Assembly (NCBI GenBank): GCA_019400425.1
Contig: JAFREE010000040.1
Coordinates: forward strand, 1 to 64,000
Direction: 5' to 3'
DNA from: Hymenochaete sp. R1
Lineage: Eukaryota > Basidiomycota > Agaricomycetes > Hymenochaetales > Hymenochaetaceae
DNA length: 64,000 bases
Under the pieces are notes generated by a model that had not been told where the DNA came from, made no database searches, and saw only the letters and a list, made by a program, of their open reading frames with translations. A program made the translations under genes and the position numbers. Shown piece after piece: positions 13,869 to 25,901 of this stretch. Within the stretch, counting starts at the first letter, position 1; each line of letters begins with the position of its first letter.

Positions 13869-15380
13869 CATGCAGACCCTGAAGGGCCTCGCCCGGCCCC
13901 CGCTCCTCCTCCAAATTGTCCCATCCTGCGAAATTTAATGATTTCGTGAGCACACACATCATCACCGCGTCACACAACTGGAACACTCACATGTCCCTCA
14001 GGCCCGGGTCAGACATGAGCTCTGCCATAGATGGCATGCCTCCTCCAGATTGCACCCGGTCCATCTGTGCACGCACATGGCGGTGAAACAGCAAAGTGAT
14101 AGAGAGAGAGAAAAAAGAACATGTATTTTGGTAAGCGGCTTGTTCCCAGGAATAGTAATGGCTGCCGTAAGAGCAGAAACGCACCATATTCCTCACAGAC
14201 GGGTTCTGCATCATGCGTTCCATCCCACCATTCGCCATCATTTGTTGTGCCATCTGCATCATCATTGGGTTCTGCATCAGGCCCGCCAGGTCAGGCATCC
14301 CACCTGCACCCCCTGCACCAGCACCAGCACCACCGGCACCCGCACCTCCTCCACCGAACATCCCTGCTAGATCTGCAAGGTTCGGGACACCTCCACCTCC
14401 ACCAGACCCACCTCTGGTATCGCTGGGTACAGGCGATGCCGAAGTCGGGGATGGTGTGCGTGCTTGTGCACTTTGGAGACTTTGTTTAAGCCCTGCGTTG
14501 TTCGGATCTTTGTCCAGACCTCTTTGGAATGCTGCCGCAGCAGCTGCGTAGTCTCCCAGGGAATAATGCGCATGCCTAGAAAGAGAGCAAAAAAATCAGC
14601 TTTCCTCTTCTTCCTTTCGTGAGGCTTCAAAACCAATTCCTGGTAGATTTAAGTGCTCCGAGACTCGCAAACCCGCACAGTGAGGTACCTCAAAAAGAAT
14701 GAATGAAAGAAAAACACCCCACTCACCCAAGCCGATGATACGCCTTCCCAAACCCTTCATCTATCTCAATCGCCATCTCCGCATCCTCAATCGCTTTCTC
14801 ATGCTCTCCCGCACTCGAATACGCCGCCGCCCGATTTGAGTAATACACAGCGTTCTCGCCGTCGAGCGCAATCGCGCGCGTGTATGCGTCGATGGCGCCC
14901 GCAAAGTCTTTCGTCGACATCAGCGCGTTGCCTTCAGCTTTGTGTTTGTCCGCTTGGACTTTGTCGGCTGCTGAGGTGGTTTTTCGTGTGTTGGACTCGG
15001 TGGGTTCGGAAGAAGCTGTAGGGCCGGGGGTTGAGGTAGACTTAGAAGTGGATGATGTAGAGGATTGTGCTGCCGACGATGATGAGGACATCTTTGCACG
15101 AGTTTGGAGGAAGAGGTCAAAGAGACTTGTTAGAGACGCCGGCTTTATACTCAACCGTTTATTCTGTTCGTTGTCCGAGGGGTCGACGCCGAAAGCCTCG
15201 CCGATGCACTGAACTTTGAGAAACGCATACATTACGGGTCAGCAGTTTACTCCGGTGGGAACCACACGCACCAGCTACTTCCAAGCCTTCTTTATCATCT
15301 TGCTTTACGGTCCCATCCTCGATGGATTGGTTGAGAAAGTCGATGATGGCGAGGACAAGACGTTGTTGCTTTTCTGACAT
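13869..15380 (-). CDS. SGT2: Sgt2/SGTA, TPR co-chaperone of tail-anchored protein targeting
   Basis: Starts at ATG 15380 with the SGTA N-terminal dimerisation domain (SEKQQRLVLAIIDFLNQSI); the next exon continues VQCIGEAFGVD, the usual Get4/5-binding helix end. A Ser/Thr-rich linker is followed by three TPR units (GNALMSTKDFAGAIDAYTRAI, then AVYYSNRAAAYS, then GFGKAYHRLG), and a Gly/Met/Gln-rich tail with DLAGLMQNPMMMQMAQQMM and PSMAELMSDPGLRDM, the substrate-binding part. The last intron splits LRDM, and the final short exon reads MGQFGGGAGAGRGPSGSA before the stop at 13871-13869. Sgt2 receives tail-anchored membrane proteins after synthesis and hands them to the Get pathway, with Hsp70/Hsp90 binding through the TPR. 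Order and length match the family. Confidence 0.93.
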
Positions 15381-15727
15381 GTTGTATCGAGACAGAATAC
15401 TAATCTCAAACTTGAGTGTCGTGTCCTACGCGCCTATGGCTTACGTAACGACATACAGCCAGCGTGAAGCTTGCTTTGAAGTGATTTCTTCTTTGTGACC
15501 AGAAAGATAGAAAACATTCAAGTTGAAGGCATATTGGCTATGATTAATAATTATGGTTTCGGAGTTGGTGTTTGAGTGCTACTTTTGTGTATTATCAAGA
15601 ACACTGGTACTGCTGCCAGAGACAACCGTGCTCAAGTTCAAGTTATCGTGGTTTGAAGAAATGAGACAGGTAAAAATAGGATATTTCTTACAATTGTCAT
15701 GAATGTGGGGTTGCATTGGTTGGACAC

Positions 15728-15757
15728 TAAGGTGCAAGACACAACAAGTGTGCAGGC
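15728..15757 (+). repeat. Left arm of 30-bp inverted repeat
   Basis: Exact reverse complement of 16212-16241. Confidence 0.95.
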
Positions 15758-16211
15758 AGGCCGCGTGTGACGCTCTGTGACGAGCTTCTACACGTGATTT
15801 ACTTCCTTTTTCCGTTAGACTATAACCATATAAGAACAACCTGGACCTACAAAGAATGAGCACGACGCGTCAAAGTAGGTCAGGTCGCGCGCACTTCGCG
15901 CGGATTGCTCGTATCTTCCCCGCTCGAGCACAGAATCACCCCCAAATCACCCACTTTTGCCCAAAAATTTTACTCCAGTTCTCGAACTTTTAGGAAGAAA
16001 TAGGAAGATACAGACCATGTTCATTTTGTTTTTGATATTTCTCCCTCAATATTTCGAATTTCAAAAAAATAATTGCATACTTTTCTTCAGAATTAAAAGC
16101 TCTTTAAAAGTATGGGAATAGATTTTTGAAATAATTAGAATTGAGCGCGAAATTCGAGCTAGAAGTTGTGTAACGCTCCCCCCAAATTGCCTTATAAGGA
16201 AATCACAGGGA

Positions 16212-16241
16212 GCCTGCACACTTGTTGTGTCTTGCACCTTA
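16212..16241 (-). repeat. Right arm of 30-bp inverted repeat
   Basis: Exact reverse complement of 15728-15757. Confidence 0.95.
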
Positions 16242-16843
16242 CACAGCTCGAAGAATAGTTCCAGATAAAGATCGACGTTCCGGAGTCCGAGAACAACACG
16301 AGCGTGTGTACATGAGACGAATCGCGAGCGTTGAGACACGTATTGCACGGGTGACGGGATGGAACCGACGAAAGTTCTTGGAGCAAGCTGCACAATCGGT
16401 CTCCTGTCGTGAGTATTCCCCGTCGTAAGCCTAGCATAAAAAAGAATGAAGTTCCAGCCTTTCTTCCTGGCATGAGGAATGGCAAGTTGGTCCATTACAA
16501 CCGTAACAGCACTACTTACAAAGCACTAGGCGAGTAACGAGTTCGAATATAGCGCCAGTCCGTGGCCGTGAACAATATACAGTATGAAGTACACATTTAG
16601 AAGTACATGGAAGAAGCTGCGCAACAAAAGAAAGTATTCCACGTCCGGCTCGATTAAAATTTGGTAGAGCCGCGAAAGTATTAGGATATCGAAGTACAAA
16701 GCAGCTGGCGAATGAATGCGAATAGCAAGGCAGAGAAGGGAAACGCGAAGTAATGAAATCCATGTCAAAGTTCGAAAGCGGTGTGCGAAGAACAACGAAA
16801 GCCAAGCCCGATCCCCACACAGGCGGGACGTACACGAGAGATA

Positions 16844-19296
16844 TTACCTCCCGGTCTTTTCGAGAATACGTCCGAGAGTACTTTTTCTTCTACTGCCATC
16901 CTTTAACGCACCGGGCGTTGCAACTGTCGGGCCCTGTGTTGCACTCGGAGGCATACCTGGCGAGACTGACGGGTCCTCAGGTATCGATGCCTTATTACCA
17001 GTCCCTGTGCGAATAAGTTTCTTCCACTTGCTCTCCTTCGGTGTCGTTGCTCCCGAAGGTGGTGTCGAGTTAAGTGGTGACGACACAGGTGGAGACGTAG
17101 AAGGCTCGCCGTTCGTGCCTGGCGATGTGAGATTTTGAAGTGCTGAGATAGAATTGAACGTAGCACTCCCTGTGCGCCGCAGAATAGAAAGGTTGGGATA
17201 CGTTGCACTCGTGCTCGGAGAAGATCCACGGCGGTGTGTCCAGCCCTTTTGCGCCTCTTCTGGCAATTTTTTCTTTTCATTGATCGGTCGAGAAGGTTGA
17301 GAACCAGAGATAGCAGAGTTAGGACTAGACGCCTGCCCTTCGCGCTTTAACGACAATGGCGGCACAGGAGGCACGAGCTTTGGCTCCGAAGACGTCTCAA
17401 GAGCGTTCGCTGGCGAACAGCTCAAGGGAGTCGTGGCAGCCGAAGACGATGGGGCGAACTCTGGCGTAGTCGCGTCCGACAGGTCGACCGCGGAACTACT
17501 CGCAGAGGATTGGTCATCGTCATCCCTGTCAGCATTCGAGTATACGTCATGTCGAGGGCGCCTCGGCTTCGCAGCCAACGCTTGTGCAAACGCATCGGCA
17601 TATGCATTTTCTTCCAGAGCCTTCATTCGATTCGGACTGGAGGGGTTTGAGGACGAGTGTTGTGATAGATGGGTCACGGATAGGCCTAAATGAGTCGAGT
17701 GAGATGATCCGGCAGCCGTGCGCTTGGGAGCTGTGGGCGTGTGCGGAAGTTCCACAGTAAAGTCCCACGACGAGACAGAGGTTCGGGTCGCGGCATTCAG
17801 CATAGAATTGTTGGATAGAATCCTTCTCTCCTGGCGATGTATTAAAGGTGGCAGGCCCTCTGAAGTTCTGGTCAGAAAACGATTCAAAATGAGACAAGGA
17901 ACACGACGCACTCAATATACTGTTGACCAAAAAGTTCTTCCGTTTCGCAGTCCTGAAGAACGAGGTGTCGAGAAGCTCGGCAGCGGTAGGCCGTTTAGCC
18001 GGATTCTTTTCGAGGCACCTCTCAACTATCTCCTTAAATTGTCTTGAGAATTTGTGCCTTCCGCTCTCACGCTGGAATTCCGGAGAAGCTTCTTGGACGC
18101 TGAGAGATAAGATAAGATTTGAAAAATGATAAATGGTCGTTAATTTAGACACTACGCACGTTTTTAGAAGTACTTTCGATGGGTCTTCTCGAGAGCGAGG
18201 AGCACGGCCTTGAGTCAGCTCAATAGCTGTTATACCAAAGGACCAAATGTCCGCCTTCGCATCATATTGCTTTCCAGAAATAAGTTCTGGCGCCATCCAG
18301 CATGGCTGGCAACCAGTCGAGAAGCCAGGTAAATTTAGCGTTGGTCAAAGAAGAAGCGGATAAGGTTGTGAACATGCGAAGGGGAACACAGAAAGAACCC
18401 GTAAACGGATCATGTCATAGTATTAGCGGCCATTTTCAAATCATGGTACACGAGCTGACTGACCGTTCCAACGAACGATTTGCGTTTGGCAAGCTTCTTG
18501 GGCGGTGAGACGGAAACAGGCTTGCGACTGCTGTTGAACCCCAAAATTTCTTCGAAATTCATTTCACCTCGACCTGAAGGCTGAGGCACGGGCTCTTCAT
18601 CGCATAAAGATGCGGCCACTCCTAGATCGCCGAGGAGCACGGTCCCATCATCGTCAATGAGCATGTTAGCAGCCTTGACATCACGGTGAATGAAGCCGTT
18701 AACATGGAGGTAGCTAGACAATCGGGTTCGACATTAATCAGTGGTGAAACAAGGAGTGGGACGCACTTGAGACCCTCGAGGGCCTGTCTGAGAACACATT
18801 TCACGACCTCTTCCTCCATGCCTCCCGGCCAGCCATAGCGCATCACATCGGCGGCGCTCCCAGCGTTCATGAGACGAAGCGCGATATAAAGCTTATGGCC
18901 GGTCATCCATGATCCTCGTACACGGAGAAGGTTGGGGTGTTTCGAGAGACTCATGAGCTGAGTCTCGCGCCGGAGAAGACGGAGGGACTGGGGCGGGAGC
19001 TTGTCGAGGTCGACCACTTTGACCGCGCATGGAATGCCGTGCTTGCCCGCTTTGGAGGCATCTGGGTTTCCGCTCTTAGGGAGATAGCGACACGCATAGA
19101 CGATGGAGGTAGCGCCGAAGCCGATGGGGAGGCCGATCTCGTAGTCGTCTGGGTTGTCACTGTTGAATCGCCATTGGTGTTTGGTATATGAGGAATGTCT
19201 GCGATTCAAGCGTTTGGGTCGCCAAGCGATTACTGACCTGAACATCTGCCAAGCATCATCGACGGCGCCGATGAACTCGACTGCTGCGGAAGCCAT
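16844..19296 (-). CDS. Ste20-family protein kinase, Fray/OSR1-like
   Basis: Starts at ATG 19296 (MASAAVEFIGAVDDAWQMF); an early intron then leads to SDNPDDYEIGLPIGFG. The kinase domain is complete: glycine loop GFGATSIVYAC, lysine in CAVKVV, glutamate in RRETQLMS, catalytic loop HRDVKAAN, metal loop GDLGVAAS (DLG instead of the usual DFG), activation segment RKSFVGT then PCWMAPEL after an intron, ADIWSFG and the closing arginine region NPAKRPTAAELL. The insert between the metal loop and the activation threonine is long (Gly/Ser/Lys-rich, about 45 residues). The C-terminal 350 residues are Ser/Pro-rich and disordered, and end in GRILEKTGR. SPAK/OSR1/Fray kinases act in osmotic and ion stress signalling; the role here is inferred. 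I do not see an OSR1-type C-terminal docking domain. Confidence 0.85.
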
Positions 19297-20356
19297 GGTG
19301 CTAAATTATTATATCTTTCTCCACCTGGGTGAGACGAGTAAAAGGAGACGGTAAGCGCTGGCGATCGCGGGGTACGTTTCGTATGCTAGATGTATGTGGA
19401 CCCCATACACTAGAACGGGCGAGAGAGGAAGTATGCAAAGCGAGAGGAGAGGAGATAGGGGATGGGGTATGTGTGGCTTGCCGGATGAGATGGGATGGAA
19501 TGGGTTTTAAAGCACCTTTCCAACTTTGTTTACTGATTTTTACGTTTGCCGTGCGCACGTGATTCTGCCAAGGTTTGCGCCTCCGACCGTCCATTTCGGG
19601 TAAGCAGCCTGGTCAAACGTTTGTTTGATAAGATCGCTCCTGAGTCCTATCGCCCCGTCGGATTGGAGATTGGAGATTCAGGACAGCCTGCTTTCCAGAC
19701 GACGACACTCCAACAGCCGTCAAGGGTTCTTCCTGCATGGCATACATTTATCCGTCAACGCTACTCCTCCCTGCTCCCGCCACCCGACATCGATCGCATC
19801 GCCAGGTTCCTAGAGTCTAGTAGAAAGTGCCCTTTGCAACAGAATACTCTTTCTCTTGTCGCACGCTTTGCACTCAGTTTGCTATTCAATTACAAACGAA
19901 CGTTTCCCATTCACTCCGCCCGGCATACACATGATGCCTTTCGGGTCGTATCGCTCGCTCACGACGAAGCAAACAATACAGTGCTCATCCGGGCGTTGGG
20001 GATACACGGCTGATGGGCGTCCTTAACGGATATGAAGCGCGAAGTTCAGATTGAAATTCGGCCTCTATCTACGCGTCTGGGCCTTCCTTGAATATATTGT
20101 TGAGTTCCCGGTTCTATACGACTCTATCGCCCACAGAGCACCCTATTCAATGTGAAGCGAGATGTCTGGAGAACTAAATGTGTGAACCTGGATGCCGTGC
20201 AACAAGGAGTTTTGCAGGAGTTAGTCCGCGAGGATACGATACTGGTGACCAAATCGATGTTGTACATCAATACAAAATCCAATAGATCGTAGAATGCATT
20301 GAGAAGGACGAAACGCACAAGTGGCATTTTGCACCGCCGTTCTACCAACGCCCCTC
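19297..20356. other. Gene-free gap between kinase and COX19
   Basis: The kinase promoter lies at the left end. The longest frame (19546-20013, plus strand) has no ATG at its start and resembles no family. I see nothing else in this stretch. Confidence 0.5.
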
Positions 20357-20826
20357 TTATTGCTTCCTTGATGACGAAGCGTCTGAAGAGCCTCCTGTGG
20401 GCGTCATGTTGGAAGCCTCAGATGACGAAGAAGGTGCGCCGGAAACCTTGTCCATGCCTAGGTTATGCCATTCATCTCGTTCCATAAGACCCCTGTCACA
20501 TTCAACGTTAGAGGAAGCACGTTGCACAGATGACCGAATTATCAGCGCGGGCACGCACTTTGACATCCTGCAATCAAGATAATCCCTATTCAAGACCCTA
20601 CACGGCGTTGACGTCGACTTGTTCTTGCTCAAGCAAGATAAGTACGCTTTCATCTGTTCTTTGCATTCGCCTTCAAGGATTCATCGATTCATGTCAAGTC
20701 TATCAGAAGTGAAGCATTGTTCCGCGAATAAGCACGAAGCGTACCATAATGATCCAAAGGAAAGGACCCTCGGTCTGGAGGAGCGTTGACGAGATCTGAA
20801 AAGCCCTGCGGTCTACCGAACGACAT
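20357..20826 (-). CDS. COX19: Cox19, cytochrome c oxidase assembly factor with twin CX9C
   Basis: Three exons join into about 109 residues. Exon 1 starts at ATG 20826 (MSFGRPQGFSDLVNAPPDRG) and continues SFPLDHYG; exon 2 continues ECKEQMKAYLSCLSKNKST and holds PCRVLNRDYLDCRM; exon 3 holds GLMERDEWHNLGM and a Ser-rich tail. Both CX9C pairs are exact: nine residues between each pair of cysteines. The PPxRGSFPLDH entry and the WxNLG end are diagnostic of Cox19. The protein is oxidised and trapped in the mitochondrial intermembrane space by the Mia40 route and helps copper delivery to complex IV. The gene is divergent from the SET/Vps75 gene, 418 bp apart. Confidence 0.93.
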
Positions 20827-21244
20827 GTATCGTTTTACAGTGACAAATGAATTACTCTCCGTATCTTTCCCAACCGAGTCGTGAAGGCTTCAACTCCAGT
20901 TTCTTCGAAGGTATTGTTTCCTTCGAACTAGGTACTTATGAACTTACGACCAGAAAATGTAGGATTCAGGGTGAGTTGGTTTCGTGCAGAACGATTGCTG
21001 AGATAAGATTTCTGGTGCCGATCATTCACGTGCTTGGCGTGCGAGAATTCAAAAAAAAGTTGCAATATTTCGTTTGCCGAGTTCATTCCCAACAGCCCCC
21101 TTCTTCTTCTCTTTCTTTGACTCTCTCTCTCTCGTCGCTTCTTCTCTCCCTCCTATCTTACGGAGCACTTCACCACAGAGAAACTTGTTTAAATCAAACA
21201 AAAATTGCCAGAAAAAAAAACGAGCCGTGCCAGTGAACGCGAGC
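20827..21244. promoter_or_regulatory. Divergent promoter of COX19 and the SET/Vps75 gene
   Basis: 418 bp between opposite start codons. A pyrimidine-rich tract (about 21098-21160) lies 85-150 bp before the plus-strand start, as in many fungal promoters. No other motif stands out. Confidence 0.5.
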
Positions 21245-22554
21245 ATGTCTTCCAGTACAAACACCGGCAAGAAGCGCGCTTCTCCAGGCGCAGACGAGAC
21301 CAAGGACCCGTTCGATGTTGATGTCACGGACGAACAGTACAAAAAGCTTGAAAAGTGCGGCAGGGATATTCTGCGCATTGAGCTCTACAATGGTGAGTCT
21401 TCTCTTTGACTTCGTAGTGTTGCATTTTTCTTACAAAAAATTAATTGACGCGCCTCTCCTTGAACACATCTCCTCGTCCCTCCATTCGACGCAAAACGCG
21501 TATACTCTTATTCGGATGTGTGCTGTGCCTTTCAAACGGATTCTTTCTTTGACTGCGCCCGGCTATGTCCTTGTCTGTGTCCATCATGCCACGACCTACT
21601 GCGCAACTGGGTGTGGTCCCGCAGACCGCGAAAACAACAAGCGTCTCGCGCCCGCATACGCCAAGCGCCGAGCTGTGTTGAAGGATATCCCAAAGTTCTG
21701 GCCAGTTGCGTTCATGCGGCACCGCCAGCTGGTTCCATACCTGACGTTCCCCGAGGATCAGAAGGCGTTGCTTGCGCTCGAGGACGTGTGGATTGACCGC
21801 GACCCGGAAGAGAGCAGAGTGTTCTCGGTCGAGTTGGTGAGTGCTGCTGCCTGCTCTTGTACTTCGTAAAAGCACAGCTACCTTCTGTTTCTTCCGTCGA
21901 TCGTTAGCCCTTGTGCGCCGGTTTGCTTGCTTACATGCCCTTTGTAGCACTTTGGGGAGAATCCGTATTTCACAGACAAAGTATTGAGGAAAGAGTTCAA
22001 GTACGTGAAGCCCGACGTCGATGAATCGAAAGAGAGCCCGGACGAGAACGGCATAACGGAGTCGATGATAGATTTTTCGTGGGAGCGAGATGTCAAGCCT
22101 GGTGTGAGTAGTGTGCACCCCGAACTGATAAACGAAACATTCCGCTGAGCATGATTTTCTCTAGACAACAAAAATCAACTGGAAAAGCGATGCAGTCAAC
22201 TTGACGAAGATATTCCCGCGCCAGTTCGAGGAAGGCGAAGTGTCGGAACTGGGTAGTTTCTTCAACTTTTTCGAGCATGATGAAGACCCAGCAGACGTGC
22301 GTTTTCTTTTGAAATTGAGAGGCCAATGCACAAGGAGAATTAACTGCTTTCTATTTTCTCTTCTGTAGACTGGGTTGACGATTGCGAACGACGTGTTCAT
22401 GGAAGCGATCGACGCGTTCGAAGGTAAAATGATGGCCGACCTCGAATTGGATGATGTGAGCGACGACGATGACGATGAAGAAGAAGATGACGAGGACGAC
22501 GAAGCGGAGATTGATTTAGAGAAGCCGGAGCCTAAAAAGCAGAGGCGGGCGTGA
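21245..22554 (+). CDS. SET/Vps75-type NAP family histone chaperone
   Basis: Exon 1 is 21245-21392 (MSSSTNTGKKRAS to IELYN); exon 2 starts at 21625 with DRENNKRLAPAYAKRRAVLK, followed by DIPKFWPVAFMRH, HFGENPYFTDKVLRKEF, TTKINWKSDAVN, SELGSFFNFFE and the acidic end SDDDDDEEEDDEDDEAEID before PKKQRRA. The KIP-x-FW motif after a long helix, the earmuff strands and the acidic tail are typical of SET/TAF-I and Vps75, which bind H3-H4 or H2A-H2B and assist nucleosome assembly and histone acetylation in the nucleus. The first intron (232 nt) is long for this window. The length, about 270 residues, fits the family. Which of SET or Vps75 is closer cannot be told by eye. Confidence 0.88.
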
Positions 22555-23026
22555 TATGGAGGATCAGACGGAGCCGTCGGCAGGGGGTAAATATCTGAGG
22601 AGAGATTGGATGATGAGAGGGGAGTGATGGGAGGAGGTGTATCTGATGCCAATGATGCCAGTGGAGGTGCCCTTGTTTGATGGGTTTGTAGAGACAGTAT
22701 CTGAATGTTGCTATGGTTTGGTACATGTTGTTACAGTTGTACTTGCTCTCTTCCAGTCCAGTGGCAACGGTTTATTTGTGGCCTGATGATGAAAGAGATA
22801 TTTTTAAAAGAGAATGAGGATGACTAAGCTGTGTTCTAAAATTAAGTGAAGGTCATGTGATGATCCGAGATGCCGTCCATCATATGAACACTCAACTCAA
22901 CTCTCAACGCTCTCAGAGTCTCACGCCGTAAACTGGCCTTGCTTTTTTCTTCCTCCGTCCCTTCTCCCTTCTTCTTCTTCAACCATCATCACCCCTCCCT
23001 CCCCCTCTCCTCTCGTTCCGCACACA
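22555..23026. other. Intergenic: SET/Vps75 3' flank and chitin deacetylase promoter
   Basis: No gene seen. A CT-rich tract at about 22940-23015 immediately precedes the deacetylase start codon and is probably its 5' leader. Confidence 0.5.
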
Positions 23027-24950
23027 ATGAGGCTCTCTTTCCTCCCCACCGCCGTTGTTTCTCTCCCTCTGTTTGCCAATGCATGCATGGACCACCAACA
23101 ATATGCGCGTCATATAGAGGCGCGCCAGGCTTCTTCTTCATCATCCGCAGCAGCCTCCTCGTCCGCTCCAGCTTCGGGCACAGTCTCAGGCAATGCAACT
23201 ACAACTGCAACACAGATCTCAGTCTCTATCATTTCCCAAAATCCAACGGCCGTGTCTCTCCTGAACATCACTGCGAGCCAATCCTCAGCCGCGACTATTG
23301 CTCTCAGCACCACTTATGCTGCTGGAGCAACTCCGTCTGCTATCTCAAATGCACCAACTCTACCAGATGGTAAGCAGATTTGCTTGGCGATACTCACTCA
23401 CACAGAAATAGTCTCCGGGACCGCGTCGGCATGTCACCAACGCAGCCTGAGAGCCCCTTCTGTCTCGTTCATCTCACGACTCGTAAACGTGCAGCTGTCT
23501 GACCTTGGCTTATTTTGTTTTGCCACAGTATCCGGTATAAATTCGGCCAATTACCCTCCCATGGACAAGCCGCCCCCGACCGACTCTGATGAGGTTCAGC
23601 AATGGATAAGGGAGGTGTTTGATACGGGAGTCGTGTACGTGCTCTTTTACCTCGCCCCCTCTTCTAACTCCACTCCCTCGGACTTCTGGTTTCCCAGGCG
23701 CTTTCCTTCTGGGCTATTACTCGTCCCGCATCCCGCACCTTTTTCATTTGTCATTTCATTTTATTTTTATCATATGACACTAACGTGAATTCGATGTCAC
23801 AGTATACCCAACATCAGCGTTACGACTAACGCTGCATCATGTGCCTCTAACCCTGAAGCGGCCGCGGATACGTCTCGTTGTTGGTGGACGTGCGGCGGAT
23901 GCACTCGGGATTCTGATATCGTAGACTGTCCGACAAAAATGAACTGGGGCGTCACTTATGATGATGGTCCATCCTTCTATACCCCGAATCTCCTCCAGGT
24001 AAGTCCGCACTTCCGACCGAAAAGAAGTCGGTTTCAGTGTCTGGTTTTATTTATGCTCATACGCTTCTTTCATTCCGTTTTTAGTACCTAGACCAAATTA
24101 AGATCAAGACAACGTTCTTCACTATCGGATCGCGCATCCTTCAGTTCCCGCATACGCTACAAGACGAGTACATGAGTGGGCACCAGATCGGCGTTCACAC
24201 ATGGAGTCACCCGCCGCTTACGACGATGACCAACGAACAAATCATTGCGGAATTCGGGTGGACGAAGAAGATCACGAAGGATGTTCTCGGAGTGACACCG
24301 AATACTTTCCGCCCACCATACGGAGATATTGAGTGCGTAGCCGCCGACACGGCGCTATCGTTTGTCTTACTGTGGCGCACCGTTGCTAACCAATGGCCCT
24401 CTTTTCCACATTTCCCCCATTCATCCACAGTGACCGAGTTCGCGCAATCGCTCTGGCCATGGACCTCGTCCCCGTCATCTGGACGCGCATCAGCACGACA
24501 GAGACGTTCGACACCGGCGATTACAACATCGCAGGCGGGACGATCGCTTCCACTCAGGTCCTCCAGAACTGGAACAATATCATGAACAACGCAAGTACCA
24601 TCGACACCGGCTTCGTCGTTCTCGAACACGACCTGTTCGAGCAGACCGTCGAGATCGCGACTGGATACATTCTCCCCGAGGCGCTCGCGCACCAGCCCGC
24701 ATTCAATCTTACGCCCGTAATCACATGTCAGAACAAGCAGCTCAGTGACGCGTACGTCGAGACAAACGACAACTCGAGCAACCCGTTGCCATCATTCAGT
24801 ACGACCTCCGTCGCGGGATCAAGTTCGACTGGGGGCAGTGGCAGTGGGAGCGGCTCGGGAGCGTTGACTGCATTTGATATCAGCTCCGTGCCGATGCTTG
24901 GCGCGGGCGCGTTCGCTGCGTTCCTTGGTGCTGGCGCACTGGCGTTTTGA
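23027..24950 (+). CDS. Chitin deacetylase (carbohydrate esterase family 4), GPI-anchored type
   Basis: Begins with a signal peptide (MRLSFLPTAVVSLPLFANA) followed by a Ser/Ala/Thr-rich stretch. Further exons carry the CE4 NodB domain: motif 1 WGVTYDDGPS (catalytic and metal aspartates), motif 2 HTWSHPPLT (two metal histidines), motif 3 RPPYGD, and the later LEHD with its histidine. A Cys-rich piece (CWWTCGGC) precedes motif 1, as in fungal chitin deacetylases. The end is a Gly/Ser linker followed by a hydrophobic stretch (AGAFAAFLGAGALAF) without charged tail, which fits GPI attachment. The enzyme turns cell-wall chitin into chitosan outside the plasma membrane. All CE4 key residues are present. 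Confidence 0.93.
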
Positions 24951-25901
24951 TCTGAACTGACGTTTGCGCTTTTTTCGTTTTGTTTGAGATTGAACTCGGA
25001 TTTCGTTTCCATTGATGATTTAGGTTACTCTCCTCCTCTTCTTTTACTTTGCCGTGCAATGGACTCTTCAATTGACGTTCGGGCTCAAGGGTCCTGTACG
25101 TGCCTGTCATTACCACATCGACCGTCTCATCCATGTTCCTGCCCTCTATCTATCTCATCCCAGCTTTCCTCATTCTCATCCAAGCCTTTCCAAGGCTCTC
25201 TTACTCCATCGAACTAACCTAACCTAACCAATGCACAACATAACACAACCCCGACATGCTCTTTCCTGTCTTTACTCTTCCTCTCACTCTTTTCGGACTT
25301 CACTCGTTTAACCTATTGGCGCTGTGTGTTGCGTGTTGTATGCATTTACGTTGTGCTCACCCCCCCTCCCTCTTTGCCTTTTATCCGCATTCCACCCTCT
25401 CCTTTACCCTCGTGACACGACCCATTGCCTCTTTTTCTGAGTCTGGACTTCCTACTGCCCCTCTTCTGGACTGCGCGGCGCGTACATAATGACTGACTCC
25501 TTTTTTTTTTACTTTCTGATACACCACATTTGACTGATGTTTCTTCTTCTTTTTAATCTTCTTTTGATTCCTTTTGATCTCGCTGTAGCTAGGGTTGGTC
25601 GATAGGTTCTCTTCTGAAGTAATACTAAATCGCACGTTTTTGGATACCCCCCTCCCTCTGGATTTTGTCTTCCTGTGATGAGTTGCTTGGGGGAAACGCG
25701 TGCGTGTTGTGTGTTTGGAGTTTCTATATCGACAGCTCAGCGGTGGGCAACGACTGCTCAGTACAGCCAGCCACCATAATTGCATAATGTCATGAGAGCA
25801 TATAGTAATCCTTGGAATACAACCCAACTGACAGCGTCGCAAACACCCACAATGATAGTGTACTCTCACAGTGTACCGTTTTCTACTCTCTTTCGCTCTC
25901 T
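24951..25901. other. Gene-free gap, convergent 3' flanks
   Basis: About 950 bp between two convergent genes. It is CT-rich in 25020-25450, with a T run at 25500-25510. The minus-strand frame 25381-25905 is Lys/Arg-rich low complexity and not supported. Confidence 0.5.

Larger units (their letters stand above)
15728..16241. mobile_element. MITE-like 514-bp element with perfect 30-bp inverted ends
   Basis: Positions 15728-15757 (starting taaggtgcaagacacaac) and 16212-16241 (ending cttgcacctta) are exact reverse complements over 30 bases; identity stops sharply on both sides. The interior of 454 bp is AT-rich and codes for nothing recognisable. The three bases just outside each end are both CAC, which would fit a 3-bp target duplication, though three bases can match by chance. 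Short, non-coding elements with terminal inverted repeats are typical of MITEs derived from DNA transposons. A hairpin-forming transcript is the main alternative. Confidence 0.6.
15381..16843. other. Intergenic region holding an inverted-repeat element
   Basis: No supported gene. Apart from the inverted-repeat element annotated separately, 15950-16150 is AT-rich with A and T runs, and 15880-15900 contains a GC-rich self-complementary stretch (cgcgcgcacttcgcgcg). The long minus-strand frame 16061-16495 crosses one repeat arm and shows no known domain. Confidence 0.5.

Noticed and set aside
19546..20013. 155-codon plus-strand frame between kinase and COX19
   Set aside because: Begins at TTG rather than ATG and resembles no family.
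21441..22118. 225-codon minus-strand frame over the SET/Vps75 gene
   Set aside because: Antisense shadow of real exons and introns on the plus strand.
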